A DNA stretch of 52,233 nucleotides from an uncultured Ellagibacter sp. (GCA_934663775.1 CAKUKU010000014.1:1-52233), one strand, 5' to 3'; shown: positions 1-8,838, counted from the first letter of the stretch. Made by a program: numbers and translations. The notes: a model not told the origin generated them from the letters alone.

Positions 1-1115
1 TCGAGCGCCTCGGGGGCGAGCCCCGCCACCGCGAACACGTTGCCGCACCCGAATTCGCGCGCGTTCTCGCGGATGAGGCGCACACCCTCCGCGTTGCGCT
101 CGACGGCCCACACGGCGCCGTCGCGAGCGAGAAGCGCCGCCTCGACCGACACGCTCCCCGTGCCCGCGCCGACGTCCCACACCGTGTCGGAGGCGGAAAG
201 GCGCAGCTTGGCGAGCGCGACCGCGCGCACCTCTTGCTTGGTCATGGGAACGCGCCCGCGCGCGAACAGCGCATCGGGAATCCCCGAGGACGCATACGGC
301 CAACGGGAGTGGGCGGCGCGCTTTTCAAGGGCCGCGTCCCGGGGGCGCTCGCCAGCCGCCGCGCCCGCGGGCGCATCCGCGCCGGGGCGCGCCTCGGCAG
401 CGGCGGCCATGGCCGCGCCCGTCGCAGCGGCAGGCGCCGAGCCCCTCGTCGCCGCTTCGGCGCTTCCCTTCGCCACCTGGGCGCACTCGGTGAAGTCGAA
501 GAGCATCACGTTCAAGTCGTTGAACTCCTGACCTGCGATTTTATCCGCCGGGCCCTGGACAATGCGCTCGTCGGGATACGACAGGCGCTCGGCAACCGTC
601 ACGTCCGCATCCCCGATCCCAGCCGCCGCAAGCGCCGCGCACAGCTCGCCCGGCGCACGGCCGCCCGACGTCACGAGGAAGAGCCTGCCCCCCTGCCGCG
701 CCTCGGCGACGACGTCGCACGCCACGCCGTGCGCGCTCGCCATGCGCCAATCCTGCCACGGGCGGCCAAGGCGCGCCGCCAGAAACGACGCCGAGCTTAC
801 GCCGGGGATCACGCGGACCTCCACATCGGGCGCGGCGCGCAGCGCCTCCGTCAGGCGCGCCGCGCCGCTGAACAGCCCCGTGTCGCCCGTCATCACCACG
901 ACGGCGCGCTGCCAGGATGCCTCGCCAGTAAGGGTGCTCACGATTTCCGACGTCTTCACGAGCTCGCATTTCACCACGTCGCACGCGACCTCGATGCCCG
1001 CGAGCGCGCGGGCGGCCCCGATCACGACGTCGGCGATGTCGATGGCGTCGAGCGCCGCCTTCGAAAGCAAGTCGGGGTTTCCGGGCCCCGCCCCGATGAT
1101 CGTCACTTTTCGCAT
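1..1115 (-). CDS. cbiET: Cobalt-precorrin-6Y/7 C5,C15-methyltransferase (decarboxylating), CbiE-CbiT fusion, 3' end outside window
   Basis: Translating the minus strand from the ATG at 1115 gives an uninterrupted frame of about 371 codons that leaves the window without a stop. The N-terminal half (about residues 1-200) is a tetrapyrrole methylase of the CbiE type: it opens MRKVTIIGAGPGNP and carries a GDTGLFSGA loop and a VIPGVSS segment. A low-complexity Ala/Gly/Pro linker (about 215-265) leads to the beginning of a CbiT/CobL-type Rossmann methyltransferase, with PMTKQEVRA and DVGAGTGSVS as SAM-binding signatures. Fused CbiET (CobL) enzymes methylate C5 and C15 and decarboxylate the C12 acetate during corrin synthesis. 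The start lies 13 nt inside the 3' end of cbiH, so the pair is probably translationally coupled. It is the last gene of the cbi operon visible here. Identity is certain; the length is not known. Confidence 0.93.
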   Translation of the reverse strand, partial: MRKVTIIGAGPGNPDLLSKAALDAIDIADVVIGAARALAGIEVACDVVKCELVKTSEIVSTLTGEASWQRAVVVMTGDTGLFSGAARLTEALRAAPDVEVRVIPGVSSASFLAARLGRPWQDWRMASAHGVACDVVAEARQGGRLFLVTSGGRAPGELCAALAAAGIGDADVTVAERLSYPDERIVQGPADKIAGQEFNDLNVMLFDFTECAQVAKGSAEAATRGSAPAAATGAAMAAAAEARPGADAPAGAAAGERPRDAALEKRAAHSRWPYASSGIPDALFARGRVPMTKQEVRAVALAKLRLSASDTVWDVGAGTGSVSVEAALLARDGAVWAVERNAEGVRLIRENAREFGCGNVFAVAGLAPEAL

Positions 1116-1846
1116 GGGATCTCCCGATAGCCGCGCGGCGTCACCATGCGCCCGCGGACTTCCCGCGTCTGCGCGTTGCCGACGAACACCGTGGTGAACA
1201 TGTCCGCCTGGAGATTCGCAAGCTCACTTAGGGAAAGCGTGCCCGAGCTTTGCCCCTCGCGCCCGATGTTGCGCGCCCAGCCGCACAACGTGTCGGGCGC
1301 CTTCGAGCGCAACATGATGGCGGCGGCGCGCGCGAGACGGTCGGCGCGCTTCTTGCTGCGCGGGTTGTACAGACATATGCAGAAATCGGCGCGCGCCGCG
1401 GCGTCGAGCCTGCGCTCGATGACGTCCCACGGCGTGAGCAGGTCGGAAAGCGATATGACGGCGAAGTCGTGGGCGAGCGGCGCGCCGAGCACCGCAGACC
1501 CGCTCTGCGCCGCGGTGGCCCCCGCGATCACCTCCACGTCGACGTCGGGGTAGCCCTCCGACAGCTCGAGCACAGGGCTCGCCATGCCGTAGACGCCCGC
1601 ATCGCCCGAGCACACGAACGCGACGCTCGCCCCCGCATGCGCGCGCGATAGCGCCAGGTGGCAGCGCTCGACCTCGCGCATCATCGGCGTCGCGAGATGC
1701 TCGGCGCCGGGCACCACGGCAAGCGCGAGGTCGACGTATTTCGTGTAGCCGACGACGACGTCGGCCTCCTCGAGCGCGCGGCGGGCGGCAAACGTCATGC
1801 CGTCGGGTCCGCCCGGGCCGAGCCCCACCACGAAGAGCTTTCCCAT
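1103..1846 (-). CDS. cbiH: Cobalt-precorrin-3B C17-methyltransferase (ring contraction)
   Basis: A tetrapyrrole methylase of about 247 residues, starting GKLFVVGLGPGGPDGMT, with CSGDAGVYGMA and EVIAGATAAQSG, the signatures that separate CbiH/CobJ from the other corrin methylases. It methylates C17 and drives ring contraction of cobalt-factor III. Two ATG codons stand in tandem (1849 and 1846). A GAGGAG motif lies only 2 nt from the first but 5 nt from the second, so 1846 is preferred. The start overlaps the stop of cbiG and the stop overlaps the start of cbiET, fitting a compact polycistronic unit. No extra ferredoxin-like C-terminal domain is present, so this is the short form. Confidence 0.93.
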   Translation of the reverse strand: MGKLFVVGLGPGGPDGMTFAARRALEEADVVVGYTKYVDLALAVVPGAEHLATPMMREVERCHLALSRAHAGASVAFVCSGDAGVYGMASPVLELSEGYPDVDVEVIAGATAAQSGSAVLGAPLAHDFAVISLSDLLTPWDVIERRLDAAARADFCICLYNPRSKKRADRLARAAAIMLRSKAPDTLCGWARNIGREGQSSGTLSLSELANLQADMFTTVFVGNAQTREVRGRMVTPRGYREIPCEK

Positions 1847-3030
1847 CATCTCTCCTCAAACGAAAGTTCCAAAGGTACCTGAGTAAACGCAATCGTCACG
1901 CCGCCGAGCGCGAGCTTGGGGAAAACGAGCCTGCCCCCGCCCGCAAGCGAGGCGCGCTCGCACACGTTGTCGACACCGACCGTCGCGCGTACGAAGTCGG
2001 ACGACGACACGCTGCCCGCAACCTGCGAAAGCTCGGCTGCGGAATAGGTGGCAAGCGGCAGGCGCCGGGCGCGGCAGAAGGCGAGCAGGCCCGCCTCATT
2101 TGCCTTCACGTCGATCGTCGAGACCGCCGCGACGGCTTCGGGCACGATGCGCGCCGCCTCCAAAGCGCGAGCGAACGCGCGCTCGATGGCCTCTTTTCGC
2201 GTGTCCCGTCTGCATCCCACCCCTAAAACGATGCAGCGCGGCACGAGGCGAAGCGGAAGTCCACAGCCCGCATCGGATTCGCCGGCACAAGTATCGCACA
2301 CGTCACCCGCAGGGGTGTGTTCTCGCAGGTAAAACGGCGATATCACAACATCTGCCTCATCGGCGTAAGGCGTTATCGCGACGTGGCGGGGCGGCTTCCC
2401 CGAAATCGGGGTATCCGAGAAAAGGGACACCTCGCATCCCGAGAGCATACGACCCGACACCGCCTTGATCGCATGCGAGTTCGCGATGAGAAGCCCCGAG
2501 CGCGCCGCCCACTCGTCGACCGCCCACAGCCCGCGTCCGTCGGTCGCCGTGGTGACGACGGGCTCGGCGCCCACGGCTCGCGCGACCTGCCGCGCGAGCT
2601 CGTTCGCGCCGCCGATGTGCCCCGACAGAAGCGCCACCGAGAAGCGCGCGCCCTCGTCGAGGACCACGACGGCGGGATCGGTCGCCTTCGAACGCACGTG
2701 CGGGGCGATCGCGCGCACGGCGATTCCCGCGGCTCCCACGAACAAAAGCGCGTCGGAGCCCGCCCAGGCGCGATCGGCGAACGCCGCGAGGTCAATTTTC
2801 CCCTCGCCGAACCCGCGCTCAACCGACACTTCCCATGCAGGGCCCGCATCGGCGGGCGACGGGCATGAAAGGGCGAGCTCGACGCGGCGGGCGACGGCGA
2901 GCCCCCGCTCGGTGAACACGATACAGGCCAGTCTCGCGGGTGGGCGTTGCCCGCGGGCGGGCGACGACGCGCGCACCTCCCCGACGGCTTCTGCGCCGCC
3001 GCGCACGCCATACAGCACGCGACTACTCAT
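1846..3030 (-). CDS. cbiG: Cobalt-precorrin-5A hydrolase
   Basis: About 394 residues. The protein contains the CbiG core with FVGAAGIAVRAIAPH, followed by DEGARFSVALLSGHIGGAN and the C-terminal CbiG/CobE domain (LGVGCRRDT, EAGLLAFCRARRLPL, VCERASL). CbiG opens the delta-lactone of cobalt-precorrin-5A and releases the C20 unit as acetaldehyde, a step specific to the anaerobic cobalamin pathway. The frame stays open upstream to 3147, but that extension lies within cbiD. The ATG at 3030 (MSSRVLYGV) overlaps the cbiD stop by a few bases and has a G-rich segment upstream, so I chose it. The N-terminal 35 residues or so are poorly conserved in appearance. Confidence 0.92.
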   Translation of the reverse strand: MSSRVLYGVRGGAEAVGEVRASSPARGQRPPARLACIVFTERGLAVARRVELALSCPSPADAGPAWEVSVERGFGEGKIDLAAFADRAWAGSDALLFVGAAGIAVRAIAPHVRSKATDPAVVVLDEGARFSVALLSGHIGGANELARQVARAVGAEPVVTTATDGRGLWAVDEWAARSGLLIANSHAIKAVSGRMLSGCEVSLFSDTPISGKPPRHVAITPYADEADVVISPFYLREHTPAGDVCDTCAGESDAGCGLPLRLVPRCIVLGVGCRRDTRKEAIERAFARALEAARIVPEAVAAVSTIDVKANEAGLLAFCRARRLPLATYSAAELSQVAGSVSSSDFVRATVGVDNVCERASLAGGGRLVFPKLALGGVTIAFTQVPLELSFEER

Positions 3031-4225
3031 AATCCGCCCCCAGCGCCGCGATGACGTCGCCCGCGCCCGGCGTGCGGAAAAGCTCGCGCCTCTCGGCGTC
3101 GAACACGACCGCCGCGACCCCGCATCCCCCCGCAGCCCGGCGAGCAAGGCGCTCTTCGACCGCGACGGCGAGCGAGGAGCGCACGGCGCTCCCCGCGCCC
3201 GCGCGCTCTATCGCCTCGAGCGCAGCCGTCGTGGTGACCGACTCCATCACTTGGCGAACCGCGCTCGCAGGGGCGCCCACCATCGCGGCATGCGCGGCGA
3301 GTATCTCCACGCGGCAGTCCGCCGTGCGCGAGTGGGTGTCCATGATGCCGCCCGCCACTTTCACGAGCTTGCCGATGTGTCCCACAAAAAGGACATGGGT
3401 AAATCCCTCGCGCACGGCGCAGTCAAGCGCGTCCCCGACGAAGTTCGATATGACGACGACGGGTACGCCGTGCAAGCTGAAGTGATCGGCGATGAACTGC
3501 TCGCCGTAGTTCCCCGGCGTGAGCACGATCCCACGCCGCCCCAAGGCCGCATGCTGGCGAATCTCGAGCTCGATGCTGTCGCGCAGAGCGGCGAGGCTTC
3601 GCGGCTCAACGATTCCCGTCGTTCCCAGGATGGATATGCCGCCTTCGATCCCCAGGTTCGGGTTGAACGTCTTTTTCGCCACCTCGGCGCCTTCGGGTAC
3701 CGAAATCGTCACAGCCATGTTTCCAGAATAGCCGTGCTCCTCGCACACGCCCGCGACGGCGGCTGCGATCATCGCGCGCGGCGTGGCGTTGATCGCGGCG
3801 GCGCCCACCGGCTGCTCGAGCCCAGGCAGCGTCACGCGCCCCACGCCGCGCCCGCCGTCGATCGACACGCGGGGCGCGCCCTCCGCGTCCTGCGCGCTGC
3901 CGACGATCGCATCCCGCGACCCGCCGGCTGCCTCATCGTGCGCACGCTCGACGCGCGCGTACACGAGGATGCCGTCGGTCGCATCCACGTCATCGCCCGC
4001 GTCCTTGCGCACAGCGCACTGCGCGAAGCCCTCGCCCACGCTCGCGTCCACCACGTCGACCTCGACGGGAAGCCCGCCAGGCGTCGTGATCGACGCGCGC
4101 GCGACGGCCTCGCCCGAAAGGAGCATCTCGCACGCCGCCTTCGCGGCGAGCGCGGCGCAGCTTCCCGTGGTGTAGCCGCAGCGCAGCCTCTTCGTCCCCG
4201 TATATATGTAGTGCTCGAAGGACAT
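3023..4225 (-). CDS. cbiD: Cobalt-precorrin-5B C1-methyltransferase
   Basis: A 400-residue CbiD. The signature segments are LRCGYTTGSCAALAAKAA near the N-terminus, VTISVPEGAEVAKKTFNPNLGIEGGISILGTTG split across the middle, the GNYGEQF motif, and HVLFVGHIGKLVKVAGGIMDTHS near the C-terminus. CbiD methylates C1 in the anaerobic route, which with CbiG marks this as the early-cobalt pathway. The reading frame extends much further 5' without a stop, but that region is the antisense-frame shadow of cbiF; MSFEHYIYTG is the credible start. It forms a TGATG overlap with the cbiF stop, implying translational coupling. Confidence 0.95.
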   Translation of the reverse strand: MSFEHYIYTGTKRLRCGYTTGSCAALAAKAACEMLLSGEAVARASITTPGGLPVEVDVVDASVGEGFAQCAVRKDAGDDVDATDGILVYARVERAHDEAAGGSRDAIVGSAQDAEGAPRVSIDGGRGVGRVTLPGLEQPVGAAAINATPRAMIAAAVAGVCEEHGYSGNMAVTISVPEGAEVAKKTFNPNLGIEGGISILGTTGIVEPRSLAALRDSIELEIRQHAALGRRGIVLTPGNYGEQFIADHFSLHGVPVVVISNFVGDALDCAVREGFTHVLFVGHIGKLVKVAGGIMDTHSRTADCRVEILAAHAAMVGAPASAVRQVMESVTTTAALEAIERAGAGSAVRSSLAVAVEERLARRAAGGCGVAAVVFDAERRELFRTPGAGDVIAALGADYE

Positions 4226-5079
4226 CACTCGCTCGCCTTCCGGTACCCCGTGGAAAACCCCGGGTCGTAGAGCTTGCTGCGCTCGTAGGCGACCGCCGCC
4301 GGCGCGCCAGCCGACGGCCCCGTCGCCGCGCCGCCGCCCGCGAAAGCCTCCCCCGCCGCGCCGCCGTGCGAACGCAGCGTCATCCCGCGCGCGCCGAGGA
4401 CGCGCCCAACCACGACGAGCGCCGTGCGGTCGATCCCCTCGCGCGCCGCCGCCTCGGCGAGCGTGCCCACCGTGCAACGAACGACCTTCTCTTCCGGCCA
4501 CGTCGCCTTGTACACGAGCGCCGCGGGCTCCGCCGCGTCGCGTCCCGCCGCCTGAAGCTCGGCCGAAAGCCCCGCAAGCATCCCCGAGCTTAGGAAGACC
4601 ACCATCGTCGAGCCGCTTTTCGCCATGGTTGCCATATCCTCGCCTTCGGGCATGGGCGTGCGGCCCTGAAGGCGCGTGATCACGACCGACTGGCTCACAC
4701 CCGGCAGCGTGTATTCCTGGCGAAGCGCCGCCGCGGCCCCGCAGAAGCTCGACACGCCCGGCACCACGTCGAAGGCCACGCCGCGCGCGGCAAGCGCGTC
4801 CATCTGCTCCTGGATGGCGCCGTACAGACACGGGTCGCCCGTATGCAGGCGAACGACGTCGCGCCCGTGCGCGTCGGCGGCGCACATCACGCCGAGCACC
4901 TCTTCCAAGGTCATGCGCGCGCTGTCGTGGATCTCGCAGCCTTCCCTGCACCCGTCGAGCAGCGCCGGGTTCACGAGGCTTCCCGCCCATATGACGACGT
5001 CGGCCGCCGCGAGAAGGCGCGCGCCGCGCACGGTGATAAGATCGGCGGCGCCGCTTCCCGCGCCCACGAAATGGATCAT
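4225..5079 (-). CDS. cbiF: Cobalt-precorrin-4 C11-methyltransferase
   Basis: A 284-residue tetrapyrrole methylase of the CbiF/CobM group. It starts MIHFVGAGSGAADLITVRGA and carries LHTGDPCLYGA (SAM-binding loop), VPGVSSFCGAAAAL and RLQGRTPMPEGEDM. It methylates C11. Two ATGs are available (5085 and 5079); an AGAAGGGA ribosome-binding motif directly abuts the first but is 7 nt from the second, so 5079 is chosen. The roughly 60 C-terminal residues are Ala/Gly-rich beyond the usual core. As the first gene of the minus-strand cbi operon it faces away from the riboswitch-controlled operon. I found no convincing minus-strand promoter in the gap, so how this operon is expressed is unknown. Confidence 0.94.
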   Translation of the reverse strand: MIHFVGAGSGAADLITVRGARLLAAADVVIWAGSLVNPALLDGCREGCEIHDSARMTLEEVLGVMCAADAHGRDVVRLHTGDPCLYGAIQEQMDALAARGVAFDVVPGVSSFCGAAAALRQEYTLPGVSQSVVITRLQGRTPMPEGEDMATMAKSGSTMVVFLSSGMLAGLSAELQAAGRDAAEPAALVYKATWPEEKVVRCTVGTLAEAAAREGIDRTALVVVGRVLGARGMTLRSHGGAAGEAFAGGGAATGPSAGAPAAVAYERSKLYDPGFSTGYRKASE

Positions 5080-5224
5080 CGGCATTCCCTTCTCGCTCGT
5101 CCAGCGCCCCGCTTAGGCGCGCCTGTCCCGCTTCTTTTCGGATACTCGGCGATGCGGCCGCGCTTTGCAACGGTCGCCCGCACAAAACACAACCCGAAAA
5201 AGGCGCGCAGGCCGCCGTGCACCT

Positions 5225-5253
5225 TTGACACGCCACAATGCGCCCTCTATCAT
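5225..5253 (+). promoter_or_regulatory. Sigma-70-type promoter for the riboswitch-led operon
   Basis: A consensus TTGACA at 5225-5230, a 17-nt spacer and TATCAT at 5248-5253. Its position about 45 nt before the predicted cobalamin riboswitch makes it the obvious start of that transcript. Confidence 0.75.
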
Positions 5254-5295
5254 AAAGAAAGTTTCGGCCACGAGCATATGACAATCGAATAAAAG

Positions 5296-5430
5296 GAATC
5301 GACCGGCGTGCCGCCCGAAAGGTCGGCAACGATGGCTTGCGGAGGGAACCAGGTGAAAATCCTGGGCAAGGGACATTACTGTGAGGCGCGCTCCCACACG
5401 GCACGCCGAGCCAGACTGCTTCGCCTTTTC
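5296..5430 (+). promoter_or_regulatory. Cobalamin riboswitch
   Basis: The plus strand shows the ordered conserved blocks of the cobalamin riboswitch family: GGAGGGAACCAGGTGAAAAT at 5341, the ACTGTGAG block near 5378 (family consensus has CCACUGUGA), and the B12-box-like AGCCAGACTGCTTCGCC at 5409. A perfect 10-bp stem joins 5304-5313 to 5399-5408. Downstream, GC-rich hairpins (CACGGC/GCCGTG near 5433 and the CCGGC/GCCGG repeat near 5500) could form the expression platform before the cbiK ribosome-binding site. Corrinoid binding is expected to repress the downstream surface-chelatase and ABC importer genes. Confidence 0.85.
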
Positions 5431-5618
5431 CTCACGGCATCGCCGTGGCGTCAACCCCTTGTGAACCCCGAGGGGCGCGCTTCCCTTTCGAACGAGACCG
5501 GCCTCGCGCCGGCCTGAAGCGGGCGCGCTATTCCCCGATGGAACAGCGCGCTTTCTCTTTGCCCGAGCCGAAACCCGAGAATCGCCGGGAGGCCCGGCCG
5601 ACCAGAAAGGGAGAAAAC

Positions 5619-6545
5619 ATGTCCGAGAAGATTTCGCGTCGCAACTTCATGGGGGCCGCGGCCCTCGGAGCCGCCGCGCTCGCGGGCGCGGCGCTTACCG
5701 GCTGCAGTTCGTCTAGCAGCTCCAAGGAGAGCGGCGCCAAGGAGGAAAAGGCTGCCAAGCCCGTCATCCTCGTCACGAGCTTCGGCACGAGCTACAACGA
5801 CTCGCGCCACGTCACCATCGGCGCTATCGAAGACGCCATCCGCGAGAAGTACTGGCAGGATTACGACATCCGCCGCGCCTTCACCGCGCAGATTATCATC
5901 GACAAGCTGAAGAAGCGCGACGGCATCACCATCGACAACATGACCCAGGCGCTCGACCGTTGCGTGGCCGATGGCGTGAAGACCGTCGTCGTGCAACCGA
6001 CGCACCTCATGGCCGGCTTCGAGTACACCGATGTGAAGGATGAGCTGGACAAATACAAGGACAAGTTCGACAAAATCGCGCTCGGCGACCCGCTGCTCGC
6101 CTCCGACGACGACTATTCCAAGGTCGCCGACGCCATCAAGGAGGGCATGGCGAGCTTCGACGACGGCAAGACGGCGCTGTGCCTCATGGGGCATGGCACC
6201 GAGGCCGATTCGAACGCCGACTACGCCAAGATGCAGGAAACGTTCAAGAAGAAGGGCCTCACGCAGTTCTTCGTCGGCACCGTCGAGGCTGAACCCACCT
6301 GCGAAGACGTCATCGAGGCTGCAACTGCCGCGGGATACAAGAAAGCCGTGCTCGCGCCGCTCATGGTGGTCGCCGGAGACCACGCCAACAACGACATGGC
6401 CGACGAGACCGACCCCGAGAGCTGGGCTTCCCAGTTCGTGGCGGCCGACTTCGACGTGACCTGCCTGCTCCAGGGCTTGGGGCAGAACATCGCGATCGAC
6501 GAGATCTACGTGTCCCACGTGGACGCCGCCATCGCCAAGCTGTAA
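5619..6545 (+). CDS. cbiK: Surface-tethered CbiK-like sirohydrochlorin cobaltochelatase (Tat lipoprotein)
   Basis: A 308-residue class II chelatase. Residues 1-30 form a twin-arginine signal (SRRNFMGAAA) ending in a lipobox (LTGC), then a Ser/Lys linker. The CbiK fold follows: ILVTSFGTSYNDSR, VVQPTHLMAGFEY, LMGHGTEA and VVAGDHANNDMA. The last two supply the two metal-binding histidines known from the family. The second histidine common in the GHGTxH motif is replaced, here GHGTEAD. Family enzymes insert cobalt into sirohydrochlorin; exported homologues exist in Desulfovibrio, where a haem-related role was proposed. The ATG at 5619 follows an AGAAAGGGAG ribosome-binding site. The gene is first in the riboswitch-controlled operon, so it is B12-repressed by inference. 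Whether the exported enzyme makes corrinoid precursors or only binds tetrapyrrole cannot be told. Confidence 0.9.
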   Translation: MSEKISRRNFMGAAALGAAALAGAALTGCSSSSSSKESGAKEEKAAKPVILVTSFGTSYNDSRHVTIGAIEDAIREKYWQDYDIRRAFTAQIIIDKLKKRDGITIDNMTQALDRCVADGVKTVVVQPTHLMAGFEYTDVKDELDKYKDKFDKIALGDPLLASDDDYSKVADAIKEGMASFDDGKTALCLMGHGTEADSNADYAKMQETFKKKGLTQFFVGTVEAEPTCEDVIEAATAAGYKKAVLAPLMVVAGDHANNDMADETDPESWASQFVAADFDVTCLLQGLGQNIAIDEIYVSHVDAAIAKL

Positions 6546-6751
6546 GCCGCACCTTCGCATGGGGTGCGAGCGCGCCCCATGCTTCGAGACGCGCGCTCGC
6601 GTCCAGACGGGCGGTCATATGCGAGCTCGACCGAACCCGATTCCGCACCCGGCCCCGTGCCCGATCGCGCGTCCCGAAGCATCCGCGAAACGCCGCACGC
6701 ACGCGCAGCGGGCGGTTCACGATAGTCGAAGCAATCGAAAGGAACCTACTG

Positions 6752-7264
6752 ATGTTCAAGAAAGCCATCGCGCTCGCCACAGCGGCGGCGCTCGCCGTGT
6801 TCTCGCTTATGGGTTGCGCAGGCAACGCCGCGACCAGCGACAAGACGAGCGATTCCCGGGAAAAGACCGAGCAGGCGGCCGAAACCCAAGAACCCGCGAA
6901 AGCGGCGCCCGTCACGGCCGACAAGATCAAGGACGGCACCTATTCCATCACCGTCGATTCGAGCTCGAGCATGTTCAAAATCGTGGATGCCCAGCTCAAC
7001 GTGAAGGACGGCGCCATGGACTGCGTGATGACGCTCTCGGGCACGGGATACGGCAAGCTTTTCATGGGCACGGGAGACGAGGCCGCCGCGGCAAGCGAGG
7101 CCGACTGCATCCCGTTCGTCGCGAACGCCGAGGGCAAGTACACCTACGACGTGCCCGTGACCGCGCTCGACGAGGACGTGCCCTGCGCCGCTTGGAGCAT
7201 CAAGAAGGAACAGTGGTACGACCGCACGCTCGTGTTCGAGTCGGCGGGCATGGAGCTGAAGTAG
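6752..7264 (+). CDS. Small lipoprotein with a tetrapyrrole-handling-type beta domain
   Basis: A 170-residue lipoprotein with signal and lipobox LMGC at about residues 18-21, an acidic/Thr linker, then one domain (about 60-170) reading DGTYSITVDS, NVKDG, YGKLFMGTG, VPVTALDEDVP and YDRTLVFES. The same pattern recurs at the N-terminus of the next gene's product, so the two are paralogous domains. The layout (an opening DGxY strand, a central KDG turn, a C-terminal aromatic strand) is reminiscent of NEAT-type haem-binding beta sandwiches, but I cannot prove that relationship. It probably sits on the outer face of the membrane and passes ligand to the substrate-binding protein. It is preceded by about 200 nt without another gene. 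Function unassigned. Confidence 0.8.
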   Translation: MFKKAIALATAAALAVFSLMGCAGNAATSDKTSDSREKTEQAAETQEPAKAAPVTADKIKDGTYSITVDSSSSMFKIVDAQLNVKDGAMDCVMTLSGTGYGKLFMGTGDEAAAASEADCIPFVANAEGKYTYDVPVTALDEDVPCAAWSIKKEQWYDRTLVFESAGMELK

Positions 7265-7268
7265 CGCC

Positions 7269-8834
7269 ATGCGAGGCTGTTTCGAGAACGGGAAGGCTGC
7301 GAGCCGCCGAGCGGGCGCGGGGATGAGGCTTCTCGCCGTTGTGCTGGCAGCCCTGCTCGCCCTCCCCTTCGCGGGGTGCGCAGGCGCGGGCACAAGCGAT
7401 AAGGAACCTAGCGAATACACGATCGAGGTCGCGCTCTCCGGCGGGTCGGGGCGCGCGAGCATCGAGTCGCCCACGAAGATCGTTCGCGACGGCGATGTCT
7501 ACGTTGCCACCATCACCTGGTCGAGCTCGAGCTACGACAAGATGACCGTCTACGGCACCGACTACGCGCCCGTAAACGACGGCGGGAACTCCTCATTCGA
7601 GATACCCGTCACGCTCGACGAGGACATGGAGGTCTCCGCCGAGACCGTCGCCATGTCGACGCCGCACACGATCGACTACACGCTGCATTTCGACTCCTCG
7701 ACCATGAAGGCGAGCGATAGCGCAGGTGGCAGCGCGAGTACCGCGAAAGGTTCCGCAGATGCGCAGGCGGCCGACTTCCACAACGCCGATTTGGGCAACG
7801 GATGGCAGCCGACGCGCTCGGTGCCGCTCGAGTACGCGAAGCACTTCACAATCGACGAGTTCGAGGGCGGGTTGCGCCTTATCTGCACCTCGAACGGCGA
7901 GCGCTTCCTCGTCGTAGCGCAAGGATCCGAGGCACCTGCGGGCGTTAGCCCCGACATCGCCGTCATCAAGCGCCCGGCCGACAAGGTCTATCTCGTGTCG
8001 TCGGCGACGATGTGCCTGGTCGACGCGCTCGGCGCGAACGGCAACATCATCATGTCGGGAACGCGCGCCGAGGATTGCTCGGTTGCGGGCTTCAAGCAGG
8101 CGCTCGAGGACGGCACCATCGCCTATGGCGGTAAGTACAGCGCGCCCGACTACGAGCGCATTTCCGCCTCCGGCTGCACGCTCGCGATCGAGAACGCCAT
8201 GATCAACCACACCCCCGACGTGAAGGAGAAGCTACAAAAGCTCGGGGTCACCGTGCTGACCGAGCAGTCCTCAAGCGAGTCCGAGGCGCTTGGGCGCGTG
8301 GAGTGGATCAAGCTCTTCGGCGTGCTCTTCGACAAGGAAGACGAGGCGACGCGCCTGTTCAACGAGCAGAAAGCGAGCGTCGAGAAGACCTCCTCGCTTG
8401 AGAAGCCGGGCAAGACCGTGGCGTACTTCTACATCAACTCGAACGGCGCCGCCGTCACAAGGCGCGCGGGCGACTACGTGGCGCAGATGATCGAGCTCGC
8501 GGGCGGCGTTTACGCGCTCGACAGCTCGCAGACCGAATCAACCTCCGGTTCCTCGCTCACGCTCGAGATGGAGCGCTTCTTCGCGATGGCGAAAGACGCC
8601 GACGTCGTCATCTACAACGGGACGATCGACGAGTCGGTCGACAGCATGGCCGATTTTCTGGGCAAGAACTCGCTGCTCGCGCAGTTCAAGGCCGTGAAGA
8701 GCGGAAACGTCTGGGTGACGGACGCCGATATGTACCAGCAGATGACCTCGACCGCAGGCATCATCGACGAGCTGCACGGGGTACTTACGGGCGAGGACGC
8801 AAGCTTCCTCAGCTACCTGAGGAAGCTTAGCTAG
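7269..8834 (+). CDS. ABC transporter substrate-binding lipoprotein with N-terminal accessory domain (BtuF/FepB-type)
   Basis: 521 residues: a signal with lipobox FAGC, an N-terminal domain (about 50-150: YTIEVALSGG, ASIESPTKIV, PVTLDEDMEV, YTLHFDS) homologous to the preceding small lipoprotein, then a TroA/BtuF-type binding fold (about 180-521) with YAKHFTIDEFEGG, GRVEWIKLFGVLF and a C-terminal TSTAGIIDELHGVL. The class binds cobalamin or iron-chelate and delivers it to FecCD permeases. An alternative start at 7323 would give a shorter signal peptide; neither start has a strong ribosome-binding site. It begins 5 nt after the previous stop and is followed 5 nt later by the permease, so the operon structure is clear. 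The ligand is inferred from the riboswitch, not from residues. Confidence 0.86.
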   Translation: MRGCFENGKAASRRAGAGMRLLAVVLAALLALPFAGCAGAGTSDKEPSEYTIEVALSGGSGRASIESPTKIVRDGDVYVATITWSSSSYDKMTVYGTDYAPVNDGGNSSFEIPVTLDEDMEVSAETVAMSTPHTIDYTLHFDSSTMKASDSAGGSASTAKGSADAQAADFHNADLGNGWQPTRSVPLEYAKHFTIDEFEGGLRLICTSNGERFLVVAQGSEAPAGVSPDIAVIKRPADKVYLVSSATMCLVDALGANGNIIMSGTRAEDCSVAGFKQALEDGTIAYGGKYSAPDYERISASGCTLAIENAMINHTPDVKEKLQKLGVTVLTEQSSSESEALGRVEWIKLFGVLFDKEDEATRLFNEQKASVEKTSSLEKPGKTVAYFYINSNGAAVTRRAGDYVAQMIELAGGVYALDSSQTESTSGSSLTLEMERFFAMAKDADVVIYNGTIDESVDSMADFLGKNSLLAQFKAVKSGNVWVTDADMYQQMTSTAGIIDELHGVLTGEDASFLSYLRKLS

Positions 8835-8838
8835 CGCC

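Noticed and set aside
2465..4270. A 601-codon plus-strand open frame
   Set aside because: It is antisense to cbiD and cbiG, whose family motifs are clear; the high-GC code produces long shadow frames.
4226..5404. N-terminal extension of cbiD to 793 residues
   Set aside because: The extension is a shifted frame of cbiF with Arg/Gly-rich nonsense; the CbiD family start MSFEHYIYTG lies at 4225.
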